Below, in pieces: positions 53,972 through 64,000 of a DNA stretch of 64,000 bases. A model generated the notes under the pieces. It made no database searches, was not told the origin of the DNA, and saw only the letters and a list, made by a program, of their open reading frames with translations. The DNA comes from Moringa oleifera (Eukaryota > Streptophyta > Magnoliopsida > Brassicales > Moringaceae). The position numbers and the translations under genes are program-made. The stretch's first letter is position 1; every line of letters begins with the position of its first letter. The stretch is taken from positions 1,922,001-1,986,000 of the forward strand of contig JAJFZO010000645.1 of NCBI GenBank assembly GCA_021397835.1. Reading direction: 5' to 3'.

Positions 53972-54670
53972 CTTTCAATCGTTTTTCTCTCTCACTTAGA
54001 AAATTCTGACAAGAAGCTTTTTAATGGGCTCAGGCTCAGGGGTCTCTCCTTTGCTTCCCATTATTTTATCCGTGGCTTCCTAAGTCATAGGATACTCATC
54101 AAAATAGTGAAGTTATTTCAATCATACTCCCATCCTAACTCCATTCTCTCATTCTTGATCCCTAAACTGGTTATACCTAACAAGCATTAACACTAAACTA
54201 CTACGCCTAAAACATGCATCTAAATAAAACATATAATCCCCTGAAGCTACTAAGGTTTGAAGCACCAACATAAAACAGGCAGTCTAAAGTGCAGAAGTAG
54301 GAAATATCAAAGCATCAAACTCAAAATACTTACATTCAAGTCAGTCGAGCTCAGGTATGTCAGTGTAAGAAAGAAAAGGAGACGTTTACTTTCATACCAC
54401 CTATCTAGTTGGTGGCTTCGTCCCTGTATCACCACTGATCAATTGCTTTCCATGAGAGAAGGGCTGTCCAATTCGGAGAAAGAGATTGAGAGATTAAAAG
54501 CTAGAGAGGAAATCATTTGCACCGTTTGAGATTGTGAGCTAAAGAGGAATTTATCCAATTTATCCAAGGCGTGAGGGAAGACGGAATTGAAAGAGAATGA
54601 AGAACAAAAATGATCAATTTTGGCGTCCAGCTCGGCTCGGCTCCAAGATGTAATAAAAAGGATCAGTTAT
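52500..54670. other. Non-transposase leader of the CACTA element
   Basis: About 2.2 kb between the transposase start and the right subterminal region. Composition is closer to host unique sequence than to the rest of the element. It holds a duplicated phrase GGTTGCCTAGATAACATAAT (52619 and 52673), a 16-bp palindrome (53404-53444), a hairpin motif present twice (about 53722 and 54392) and a (CT)n tract. It could be the transposase promoter and untranslated exons, or captured host DNA. No coding frame was recognised. Confidence 0.5.
53943..53970. repeat. (CT)n microsatellite
   Basis: About 14 CT dinucleotides inside the CACTA leader; pyrimidine-rich leaders are common in plant promoters. Confidence 0.93.
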
Positions 54671-55108
54671 TGCATTTAAATTATATAATGCTTAGAATAA
54701 ATAAAGATTTGTTTATACCATTCTCATTGCATTTAAAGTATATAATGCTTAGAGAATGACTTGGGTCAAGATCATGTAGTCATTGTTGACTTAGAACATC
54801 AATAACAGAAGAAATAATATCCAAAAATATTTAAGAGACACACTTAAGCATAAAAGTTTATTGAACATAAAAATATTATGTATCATCAAAATAAAATTAT
54901 TAAATTATTTTAAAAGCAATTATAAATGATAGCCTGTAAAGATATGTGTTTTAATGGCTAAAGTTTATAATTGCCACCATATATTTATTAATGGTGGCTA
55001 TTTGATAAATGTCAAGTAAAAATACAACAAAAACTATTAATTTCTAGAGTAGCAATTGTGATAAATGCTGCTAAACAATTGCCGTTAAAAATATGTTTTG
55101 TTGTAGTG

Positions 55109-56100
55109 AAAATACAACAATAACAATGTCGAAAAGGAGCATTATCAAATCAACACTTTGACGAACTTTTGAACAAAATCAAAATACTATGTGGGAAAAA
55201 AGGTTTGGAGGAAAGAAAAAATTAACTAGGGAGAAAAGAAGCATTGAAGGCTTTAGGTTGTCTCAAAATGAGGAAATGATATCTTTATTTATAGCGACCA
55301 TGGAGGGCATTTTTCATATGATACAACCAAAATTGAATTCTATAATTATAAGTAATAACCATGACTCTAATTATTTATACTAATAAATTGCACATAGTAG
55401 CCAACTAATTCTTGTGAGCTTTTGAATTTCAAACTTTGATTGGAAGGGAAGAAAAAAAAAAGAAAATATTTATTTATAATTATGGGCAATCATTTCTATA
55501 CTTGTTAGATTGTGTGTATATATAAATATACATATATAAATATATATATATAAAAGAAGGTTCATTTCTTTTTCCCACGCAGAATTTCCATTTTTTAATT
55601 CTTTATAATAGGTGCATTTTGAGCATTAAGTTTTTGTTAATCCATTAGTCATTTTGAACATGCAACTATATAAAATTAACCTCTTCATATAAAATAACAT
55701 AAAATCTACTTTCATCCGATTAAAATCTTTAATGAATCCCACTTAATTTTATGTTTCAAAATAACCTATTATCATGCCATTTTTCACTGGTATTTGAGTG
55801 ATTTATGTGTTTAATGAATTAATAATTGAATCTCTCCAAAATCTTGACTTAATTGTAAAAATTTCAACTTTTATTTGTTATTTCTGATTTTTTTTTGGGT
55901 GAAAACTAAAGTTTAAGAGCTTATGAACCACTGATTCTGCAGGTGCCTCGGACTCCAAAAATTAATCTAATCCTTTGTTTGCTTGAATTTTCCATAAACA
56001 AAAAAAGCTTTTAAGTGAATGTTGTCATGCATGAATATCATTTTTACACGTGTGTAATTAAAAAATTTGATTAAATTAGATTACAATGTAAATAAGGTTA
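55109..56100. other. Spacer between CACTA element and annexin gene
   Basis: About 1 kb of AT-rich sequence with no supported gene. A TATA-rich microsatellite-like stretch lies at about 55510-55553. Confidence 0.5.
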
Positions 56101-56217
56101 GATGCTGTATTGTATGCGTGAAAGGAGGGAAAGAGGTCTCTTTCTCTGCAACAATCATGATCCTCATATATGCACATTCAAAGCACGTATTCAAGATTTA
56201 CTTTCCTTAAAACCAGG

Positions 56218-56240
56218 CAGGGAGAGAGAGAGAGAGAAAG
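56218..56240 (+). promoter_or_regulatory. (GA)n tract in the annexin 5' UTR
   Basis: A GA-rich run ends three or so bases before the annexin ATG. GA tracts in plant 5' UTRs can bind BBR/BPC factors, so a regulatory role is plausible but not shown. Confidence 0.5.
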
Positions 56241-58141
56241 ATGGCCACGGTAAGAACACCTGCAAAATGTCCATCTCCACGTGATGATTCCATGCAGCTA
56301 TGTAATGCTTTAAAAGGTTTGATCTTGTCCGGAACTTATCTTTTCCTTTTCCAAGCCATATGCTTCCAATTGCACTTCTTTTGTTTCCCATCGATTTATG
56401 ATTATGGCGTCTTCCCTCCCCACACTAGATCTCAAGTATTACAACATGCATATGCTCGGTGAATGTCATGAAACTGAGTTTAATTTGATGAGATCAAATC
56501 TTTTCGTTTATGCATAAATGTCTGAATGATCTTTCCCTTTATCCTGAGATGATAGAATCATACTGATGTTAAAAGTCATTGACAAATATCCGTAATCTCA
56601 TAGAATATTATTGCTCGTTTTGATTTTTTCTTCAAAAATGATATTGTGGTAGTAGCTAGTATTTGGGAAAAAATGTTTTCATGGAGACTAGCTGCTGTCA
56701 CAATGTATTTAAAGGCAGAACGGTATAATTATATCTAAACAAGACATTTTATGAACTATAAATGCCTGCGGATGATTTTGTACATCATCAGAAAGCTTAT
56801 TGAAGGAACATAATGTATATATAAATGTGGCTTAATACAGATTTTTTGTCCCTTATGTGATCAGGAAGGGGATGCGAAACCTCGGTAGTTGTCGATATTC
56901 TTGCCCATCGCAATTCAACACAACGTGGTCTCATCGAACAGGAGTACGAAACCAAGTACTCGGATGACCTCCGTAAACGTCTTCATTCAGAGCTCAGCGG
57001 CCATGTCAAGGTATACAAAACAAAGTATGATCTTTCCCACTTTAATGAAACAAAGTTTGGTAATCCTTCTTTTGTGATTTTTCAGAAAGCTGTTCTCCTG
57101 TGGATGCCTGATCCCGTTACGAGGGATGCAGTAATTCTGAGCAAGGCCTTAAGAGGAACAGTTACGGATCACAAAGCTGCGACTGAAGTCATATGTTCTC
57201 GCAGTGCATCTCAATTACGACAAATCAGACAAGTTTACTTTTCAAATTATGGGGCTAATCTTGAGCAGCATATTGAGGCTGAATGTTCCGGCAATCACAA
57301 AAGAGTCTGTCTCCCTTTCTCTTTCTTTATTGCAATTCATGAAGACCATTTTTCTCGTATTGGTTTCAAGATCAATTAAGGCACCATTCTTGGAAAGATG
57401 TTTAAACAGATTAAGTTCTGAATTTGTTTTGAATTGAATTAATGTCATGTAGTTGCTGCTGGCATATTTGACGACGACACGCTATGAAGGCCCAGAAATT
57501 GATAAAATGACAATAGAAAGCGACGCCAAAGCTCTTCGAACAGCTGTAACAAAGAAACATGGAGACGAAGACAAGACTTTTATACAGATTTTTAGTGAAA
57601 GAAGCAAGGCACATATAGCTGCTCTTAGTTCTGGATACCGTGAAATCTATGGAAAAGATTTACGGAAGGTACTTAATTCTCTAGCTACATTGTCTGCGTG
57701 GCCTTACGTGTTCTCCTCAAAACTCCATTGATATATGCTTGAATAAGCTGAATTGTTGCAGGCCATAAAAAGTGAAACATCTGGGAATTTTGAGCATGCC
57801 CTTCTAACCATTCTTCAATATGCTGAAAACCCAGCACTTTACTTTGCTAAGGTATATATCTCTTTGGCTTAATTGAGGTTCGTGAATTGTAAGAACAATG
57901 ATAATGGCGAGTTTTGACAAGATTCATGCCTGTGCAGCTGTTGAGGAAAGCAATGAAAGGGTTGGGGACAGATGACTCTACATTGATCAGGATAGTCGTA
58001 ACAAGAGCTGAGTTTGACATGCAGTACATTAAGGCAGAATATCGTAAGAAGTATGGAAAGACATTGTATGATGCTGTTCATTCTGACACAACAGGCCATT
58101 ACAGGACCTTTCTGCTCTCTCTTTTAGGCCCCAACCACTAG
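56241..58141 (+). CDS. ANN5: Annexin D5-like calcium-dependent membrane-binding protein
   Basis: Six exons (56241-56316, 56865-57010, 57086-57304, 57453-57668, 57762-57851, 57938-58141) encode 316 residues in an unbroken frame. The protein starts [20 protein letters not shown] and has four annexin repeats. The first reads [20 protein letters not shown], where the usual GT of the calcium loop is GC. Then come [27 protein letters not shown] and, in repeat 4, [19 protein letters not shown] with a standard calcium-binding loop. It ends [11 protein letters not shown]. The blocks [19 protein letters not shown] and GCETS match Arabidopsis annexin 5, known from pollen development, more than other annexins. 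The donor of intron 3 is a weak GTCTGT at 57305; reading through it would give a short alternative C-terminus ending at 57379. The gene looks functional. Confidence 0.94.
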
Positions 58142-58880
58142 CCCAGATATCACTTTGGATGGATTAGATTTTGTCGACCAGGCATTGTTGATCATGATTT
58201 TTGAAACATAGCACATGGTTTAGGGGGTTACATTAAAAGGGTATGGGGCCGTAGGCTAGAAAATTAAGAGGACCCAATTTCCTGTCAGATGATCCAAATG
58301 ACCTGAGATCCTGCCAACAGCTCTTAATTTTCTGGCAATCTTAAGAAATTTTAGTTACATATATATCTTCAATAACTGTCTGTTTTCTCTCATTTTACTG
58401 GAAGACTTTGAAAAGGGGAGACATTCATGAAGTCACAATTATGCCAAATAATTGGTTGAAAGATTCTTCAAGATCCAACCTCTGTAACAACATTCTCTTT
58501 AATTATAATTTAATTCAATAATTATATCTAACTAATAAAAAAAATTAAATTTACTAAAAAATAAAATTAACTTAATTTTTTTAAAAATTAATCTAACCAA
58601 AATTAATTTTTCAATCTAATATAATGTAAATTATTCTATCTAATCTAACAAAAAATTATCAAACCTAATCTAATAAAAAAATTTCTATGCAATCTAATCT
58701 AAAATATTATATCCAATCTAACCAAAAATTAATCATAATTTTCAGCAATATTATCTTTAATTTAATTTCAAACTAACAGCCAATATTCTCTTTAATTTTT
58801 AACATCATCATTTTTCATAATAATTATATCATTCATATATACTATTAGAATCATGATTTTCTCTTCATTTAAATGTTGAT
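58142..58880. other. Annexin 3' UTR and AT-rich spacer
   Basis: The first 350 bp are probable 3' UTR. From about 58500 to 58740 the phrase AATCTAA and its variants recur many times (TCTAATCTAA, TCTAACCAAAA), a degenerate short tandem repeat of about 10-20 bp period. No gene is seen. Confidence 0.55.
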
Positions 58881-58899
58881 AAAACATTTTATGATCAAC

Positions 58900-61800
58900 T
58901 TATCGTTGTAAGAAACCTGCCTTTTGATTAGATTTAAAGAAACAATCAAACAAGCTCGTGGTGATTGCATTAGCCCATAGAGAGATTTTTTCAGCTTGTA
59001 AACAATGCCTTTTTACTTCGTCTCCTTCAAGACTTGGTGGCAAGCTCATGTACACCTCCTCTTTTAGTTCGTTGTTCAAGAAGACATTCTTCACAACTAT
59101 TTGATATAAGGTCCAACCATTTATTAATGCTATGGATAGAAGTACTCTCACTAAATTCGTTTTTGCAACCGGTACAACTTGGTAATTAATACCATATGTT
59201 TATGTATACCTTTTCGCAACCAACCTTGCCTTAAGTTTTTCTATGGTTCCATTAGCTTTATGCTTGATTGTGAACACCTAATTGCATCCCATTAATACCA
59301 CTCCTCTTGGTAAAGACACAATCTCCTAATTTTTTTTTTCAACCCTCTCATCTCTTTTAAAATTACTTCTCTTCACTGTAGATTTTTCATTACTACTCCA
59401 ATATCTTTTTGTAGAGTGACAACTTCTAAACTCATTATGAATATTAAGATGAAAACAAGGCATGTTAGGATATGAATCTTTGTATATGATGCAAGAATGC
59501 AGGGTCTTACACCTTTTCTTTGGGCTATAGGTAACTTTTTTTTTTTTTGGGACTAGGCTTGGGCAGATTTGAATTTTGAGTAAGTTGTGACTGGATTGGA
59601 TTCTCACTTATAGTGAGGCTCAGACTATAATCTAGATTCAGTTTAAAGATTGGCTAGTATTTTCTAACTATGTTATTTCTATTAAATGTTGTTGTCTCCT
59701 TGACTAAGCACAGAGCTTAAGGCCTTTTTAGGCATTGTTATTCCTCTTTGTTAGATCATCAGGGGACAACATAGGTTAAACGTTAATAGATGTTATTGAC
59801 TCTATGAACTAACTTAGTAACTCCACAAACTCTAAAGATTGATCAATGGGCCGAACTAGACCTGAAGGTGTTTCTTAAAAACTTGCTGCACCCAACATTT
59901 CCCCCTCCAAATGGATTTATAGTGAAATATGCTTGATTTTTAAGACTGATATATTTAACTTACATGCATTTTCTTATAGATAGGGACAACATTTATAGCC
60001 CTTTTAGGTTGAGAATAATCGAGAAAGACAATTGTTATAGCGCATGATTCGAATTTGTTGCAGTTATGAGAATGGACATAAACGAAGGCTATACATCCAA
60101 AAACATGGAGAGGAATAGAAAAGAGAAGGTGAGACTAGGAAAAGGATTATTCGAAGACTTGAATTAGTGTTTTGAAATTTGAGAACCTAAGAAGGCATGC
60201 GCTTAATAAGAAAAATAGTTGTTAAAATGGCTTTACCACAAAAATGTAAGGGTATAGGCTACTTCCAATAGATGATATTTTTTTTTTGTTCAATACCATT
60301 TTGTTAGGGAGTATTTATGGACGAGGAACGATGAATGATACCTTTATCATTAATTTAATAAGAGCCTCAAATTTTTTAGAATTATTCATATTAATTATCT
60401 GAGCAAATCATTTGAATTTTTAGGTTTAGTTTATCTTGGATTATAAGATGGAATTGTTGAAAGATATGAAGCACTCCATGTTTTCTCTTTGATAAGGTAA
60501 ACCCAATAAAAACGTGAATGGTCATCAATGCACATAATAAACCAATGGGAAATAGATAGATTTATGAAAAAGGGATGGACCCCAAATATCACTACGGATA
60601 GAGTAAATAACAAAGATTATTTATATGGTTTAGGGCGAAAAACAATTTGTGGTGTTTAAGCAACTCATAAAAGGCACACTAAAAGTAAACTAGTTTATAC
60701 TCTTGAATGGGATAAGAAATAGCTTCTGTCAATACTAAAAACTAGGGTGGTCTAAACGCTTATGCAACTATATTATTTCATCCAACATAGAGAAGACTTT
60801 ATTGACCACTTGAGCTTGTTTCTCGTGGCTAGTAGCATTGTTAAAGTAATAAAATTCACTGATTTCTTTAGCAATGCCAATTGTCCTTTTTGAATCCAAA
60901 CCCTAAAATTTACAATGTGAGAGGAGGAATTTTACAATATTGATATTTGTTTTTATGAATTTACTTACTTAAAAAAAAGATTACATGAGAGGTTGGGTAC
61001 ATGCAAAATAGATGAGAGACATAAATTTGAAAAAAGAAATACACCTTTTTTTTCCAACAATAAGAGATAGAGAACCATCATCACTCTAAACCTTATTATA
61101 CTTACAAGAAGGAAAGTAACAAGAAAATAAATTAGATTAATCAATCATGTAGTCAATCGCACCAAAATTTATGATCTATTGAAAGGGAAAAAATGGAAGA
61201 GCACTTTGTTTAGTTATAATAAAGTTGGAGTATTTGTGGCACCAAGGGTGGTTTACTAAAGCTAATCAATAAATTATTGCAACCAATGAAATTGCTCCCT
61301 AATGATTAGAGACAAGGGTAAGCAGAGTTCAATACTCAAAGCATAAGCATGAGAAGAACTAGTAGGATAATTAGACCAACGAGGATTTAGCTTTAGGTTA
61401 GAAAGATTGGAGGATCGACATGCAGCATCCAACATTTTTTCTTTGTGTCTCGATGCTTATTGTCATGCTTATACCATAGATTCATTTCCTAATCTTATTT
61501 ATATGTGACTAGTCGAGTGTAAGAGCCATTAGCAAGTGCAATCTCCATGGGTTTAATAACTGAGGTAGATTTCTCCATAGCAAGGACCAGACAATGATCA
61601 TTCATGGCACTCTTTCAGTATTTCTTATGTAAGTACTTTCATGGTAGATGGTAAAGGCTTCTTTCCAAAGATCCATTCATGTGTTGCATCAAAACCAAAA
61701 TTCAAGTATCTAAGGAACTCATACACATAATTTCTTTCTAACAACTTCTAGTGAAAACGTTATTGTTGGTATTATCCCATTCGATTACCAAGGTGTGGTT

Positions 61801-62545
61801 GAGTTCCTATTATAAAGTCTTTAGCAGATTAAAGTATCAAGTCATGTCATGATCTCCCTCATGAATATCCTTCAATTAAGTCTTTATAGTAAATGATTGA
61901 GATGAGTTGCCACGTTTAGAGTATGTCATAGCCATAGAGTCCTAAATTGCTTTTGTAATAGTAAGAAAGAAACAAACTTGACTAATATTAGGCTTCACAG
62001 CGTTAATAAGCCATGCAATGACCATGGCATTCTTAATTTCCCACGTAATAGTGTAAATCGATCTTCTTCTGTAAGTGGAAGTTTTATAATACTCGTCAAA
62101 TATCTAAACTTTCCATATGACCTATGATAAAGATCTCGACAGAATAAACCATTAAAGTTAATTCAATCCATTGAGTTTAAGTGGGATAACCTATAAAAAG
62201 GAGTTGTTTGAGACAAAAGAAGTGCAACTGGTATTTTTGGTTATGGTAAAGACGGTGCTTGGATAGAAAGTTTGATTAATGCTAATATCAAATGTGGTTG
62301 TGGTTGATATGAAAGATTTAGGTTGTGAATAAGGAAAAAAAAAAAAAAGAGGAAGGGAAAAGAATTATATATGTTTAAAGCTCTAATACCATAATCACAG
62401 CAAATTAAGGAATTAAATCTGTTATTCTTCTCTAAAGCATAAAACCCCTTGGATATATATACAAAAATAATAAGTAACTAAGTTCTAAATTAGTAGTGCA
62501 AGAATAGAGCCAAATAAGATATTGACATCTAAGAAGAATACAACA
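58900..62545 (-). mobile_element. Truncated Ty1/copia retrotransposon with short LTR
   Basis: Minus-strand order: an LTR of about 150 bp (62545-62395), a primer-binding site complementary to the initiator-Met tRNA 3' end (GGTATTAGAGCTTT, complement of about 62380-62393), a broken gag (about 62330-61800) reading NAMVIAWLINAVKPNISQ and MAMTYSKRGN, integrase (60613-60431) with HWFIMCIDDHSRFYWVYLIK, and a reverse transcriptase piece (59151-58900) with LLSIALINGWTLYQ and EEVYMSLPPSLEGDE. No matching second LTR was found downstream of the reverse transcriptase, so the 3' part is missing. Coding frames are broken. Confidence 0.82.
62395..62545 (-). repeat. 5' LTR of the truncated copia
   Basis: On the minus strand it starts TGTTGTATTCTTC at 62545 and runs to the primer-binding site just below 62395. 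The outer end is inferred from the TG start and was not confirmed with a second copy. Confidence 0.55.
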
Positions 62546-62582
62546 TTTACTTTAATTAATCAAATAAATTTAAACCAACTAA

Positions 62583-62834
62583 TTAGGTTATTTTGATGTC
62601 TAAGGTTTGGAATCTTTTAACAATACCGACATGATTTTGTGCTTCCACAAAAGTCATCGTTAGTCTATCATTTTCATCTCTTATCAAAATAAGAACATCT
62701 TCTTGTACGAGTTTAGCAAGATTTAAAGTTTTGAGGTAAAACAATATTTTTTGTTGCCACTGCTTAAAGTTCGTTTTATTGAACTTTTTTAGTTTCTCCC
62801 CATGAATGACATCAGTAAGAACATTCATTGTCAA
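62583..62834 (-). pseudogene. Second copia gag fragment
   Basis: An 83-codon stretch with LKKFNKTNFKQWQQKILFYL and TLNLAKLVQED matches the start of a different plant copia gag. It lies outside the LTR of the neighbouring copia, so it belongs to another element that the first one abuts or interrupted. No other part of it is identified. Confidence 0.78.
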
Positions 62835-62849
62835 GTTTGACTAAAAGTA

Positions 62850-64000
62850 ATAAATCAAATAATTTTATCCTAAGATTGTTGTTTATTGTATAACAAATGA
62901 TATTACAAACTGGAAATGAGAATAAATAAATTGAAATGAACTTAATAGTAAAACGTAACACATGGAACTATATTTTTGTTAGATTGACACTAAAGTTTAT
63001 CTCTGCATTCTTAAACTTAAAGCACTCCCTCCCTCTTTCAATTAGTGCTAATAAGTTAGTGGTGAATGTTTTCCAAAATACAACGAGCTTTTCTTGTGAA
63101 AATAACACTTCAATTCATAAAACAACAAATCAACTTATGATTATTATTTTTGAAAAAAAACCAAAACTCTTATTTTCAATGAATGAAGAAATAATGAATG
63201 AATTGTTTTAGATTATTGAAATTGTTATAGTGGAAGCATTTTATAAATGTGTTTTCCTAAAAAAAAAAAAGGCACCCTATAAAGGGAAAAGATGCATTTT
63301 AACAGAGGAAACACCTTTTCATCCAAAAGAAAAATGGATGCTTGAAAAAACGGATTTTAAATCAAAATGGAAAGAGACCTTTCCACCTTTCTTCCATACA
63401 TCTTTCCATTTCCAAATGGAAAGATACCTTTTGTTTCCATATTTCCATTTTAACACGATTTTTTCCAACAGGTTCTTGGGCTAAATCTTGTTAAATATCA
63501 TGTCATTATAAGTAATAAATGAAATTTTATTTGGCTCTTGATCAAATTCTTAAAACTTCCATCGATACTTCTATTTTTTAAAAAAAGTAAGAAGCTTTAA
63601 TGTGCAACAAATTATTTTTAAATGTGAAAAAATAAGAAGGAAAAATTTTAAATAAGCCTTCCGAAGAAGGGTTATTTCAAAAACAACCAAAGTCAATGAT
63701 TTGGTTTTTAAGATTTTTTTTTAAAATTTTTGGACAAAAATGACCTTTTAAAATAATAAGAACTATGGCATTGTGTCATTATCTTTCAAGAATGAAGAAA
63801 ATCAAAGTAAAACTCTGTCTTTCTTACTTTATACCAAACCCCAAACAAAACTCTATCAATTTTCTCAAAAAAATTTACCTTAATTTCAAATTCAATTGTT
63901 TCACTTAGAGTTCATCAAGTCATCCAAGAAACTATTGAGGTAACTTTCAAATCACTCATTTCCTTTTGTTTGGTGTTTCTTTTGGCTGTAGCAATGTTTA
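62850..64000. other. AT-rich right end of window
   Basis: No gene was recognised. A 12-bp palindrome lies at 63400-63425. The last 200 bp have a UTR-like mixed composition and might lead into a gene beyond the window, but this cannot be tested here. Confidence 0.45.

Larger units (their letters stand above)
46476..55108 (-). mobile_element. Full-length CACTA (En/Spm) DNA transposon, mutated
   Basis: The left end CACTACAACA at 46476 and the right end TGTTGTAGTG finishing at 55108 are exact inverted copies for 10 bp. AAA flanks both sides, the 3-bp target duplication expected for CACTA elements. Dense subterminal motifs occur near both ends: variants of AATTGCCACTAAA and TTACCGTTAAA at 46500-47000, and TTGCCGTTAAAA at 55079-55090. 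These are likely binding sites for the TNPA-type protein. Inside, on the minus strand, are a TNPD-like transposase region (52481-49383) and a TNPA-like region (48453-47280). Both contain stop codons, so the element is probably non-autonomous now. Length is about 8.6 kb. Confidence 0.93.

Overview
The window is nuclear DNA of a flowering plant, most likely a eudicot. It has spliced genes with GT-AG introns, very AT-rich spacers, plant-type snRNA promoter signals and many decayed plant transposable elements. I cannot name the species. Coordinates below come from reading splice sites by eye against remembered protein families; no alignment was run.

Host genes, left to right: the 3' part of an ER metallopeptidase 1 (ERMP1-like, M28) gene (+, 153-3345); a complete cytosolic ribosomal protein L17/uL22 gene (+, 10281-15353); a U4 spliceosomal snRNA gene with its USE and TATA box (+, 17060-17284); signal peptidase complex subunit 1 (+, 18078-18353); an organellar RsgA-type ribosome-assembly GTPase (-, 20926-24092); an inositol polyphosphate 5-phosphatase of the IP5P9 kind (-, 35872-38721); and annexin D5 (+, 56241-58141). 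All are housekeeping or signalling genes with unrelated jobs; nothing suggests a functional cluster, apart from the physical nesting of small RNAs in RPL17.

The most unusual structure is in RPL17 intron 3 (about 3.9 kb). It is a tandem array of six units of about 630-750 bp. Each carries one copy of a roughly 120-nt RNA-like element with a C box (TGATGA), a D box (CTGA) and a closing GGAACC/GGTTC stem, the layout of a box C/D snoRNA. The spacers show that a two-unit block of about 1.35 kb was itself duplicated. I could not assign this RNA to a known snoRNA or find a convincing rRNA target.

Transposable elements fill most of the rest: a decayed LINE (-, about 3.95-9.1 kb); a Ty1/copia element with two LTRs (-, 25759-30777); Ty3/gypsy remnants (+, about 30.9-32.4 kb; -, about 43.9-45.7 kb); a full-length but mutated CACTA (En/Spm) element with matching ends and an AAA target duplication (46476-55108) carrying TNPA-like and TNPD-like genes; and a truncated copia with a short LTR (-, about 58.9-62.5 kb), with a second copia gag fragment beside it. 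Other notable items are a 64-G homopolymer, a 312-bp tandem duplication, a possible organelle-DNA insertion near 31.3-31.7 kb, and a non-transposase leader inside the CACTA element that holds strong palindromes.
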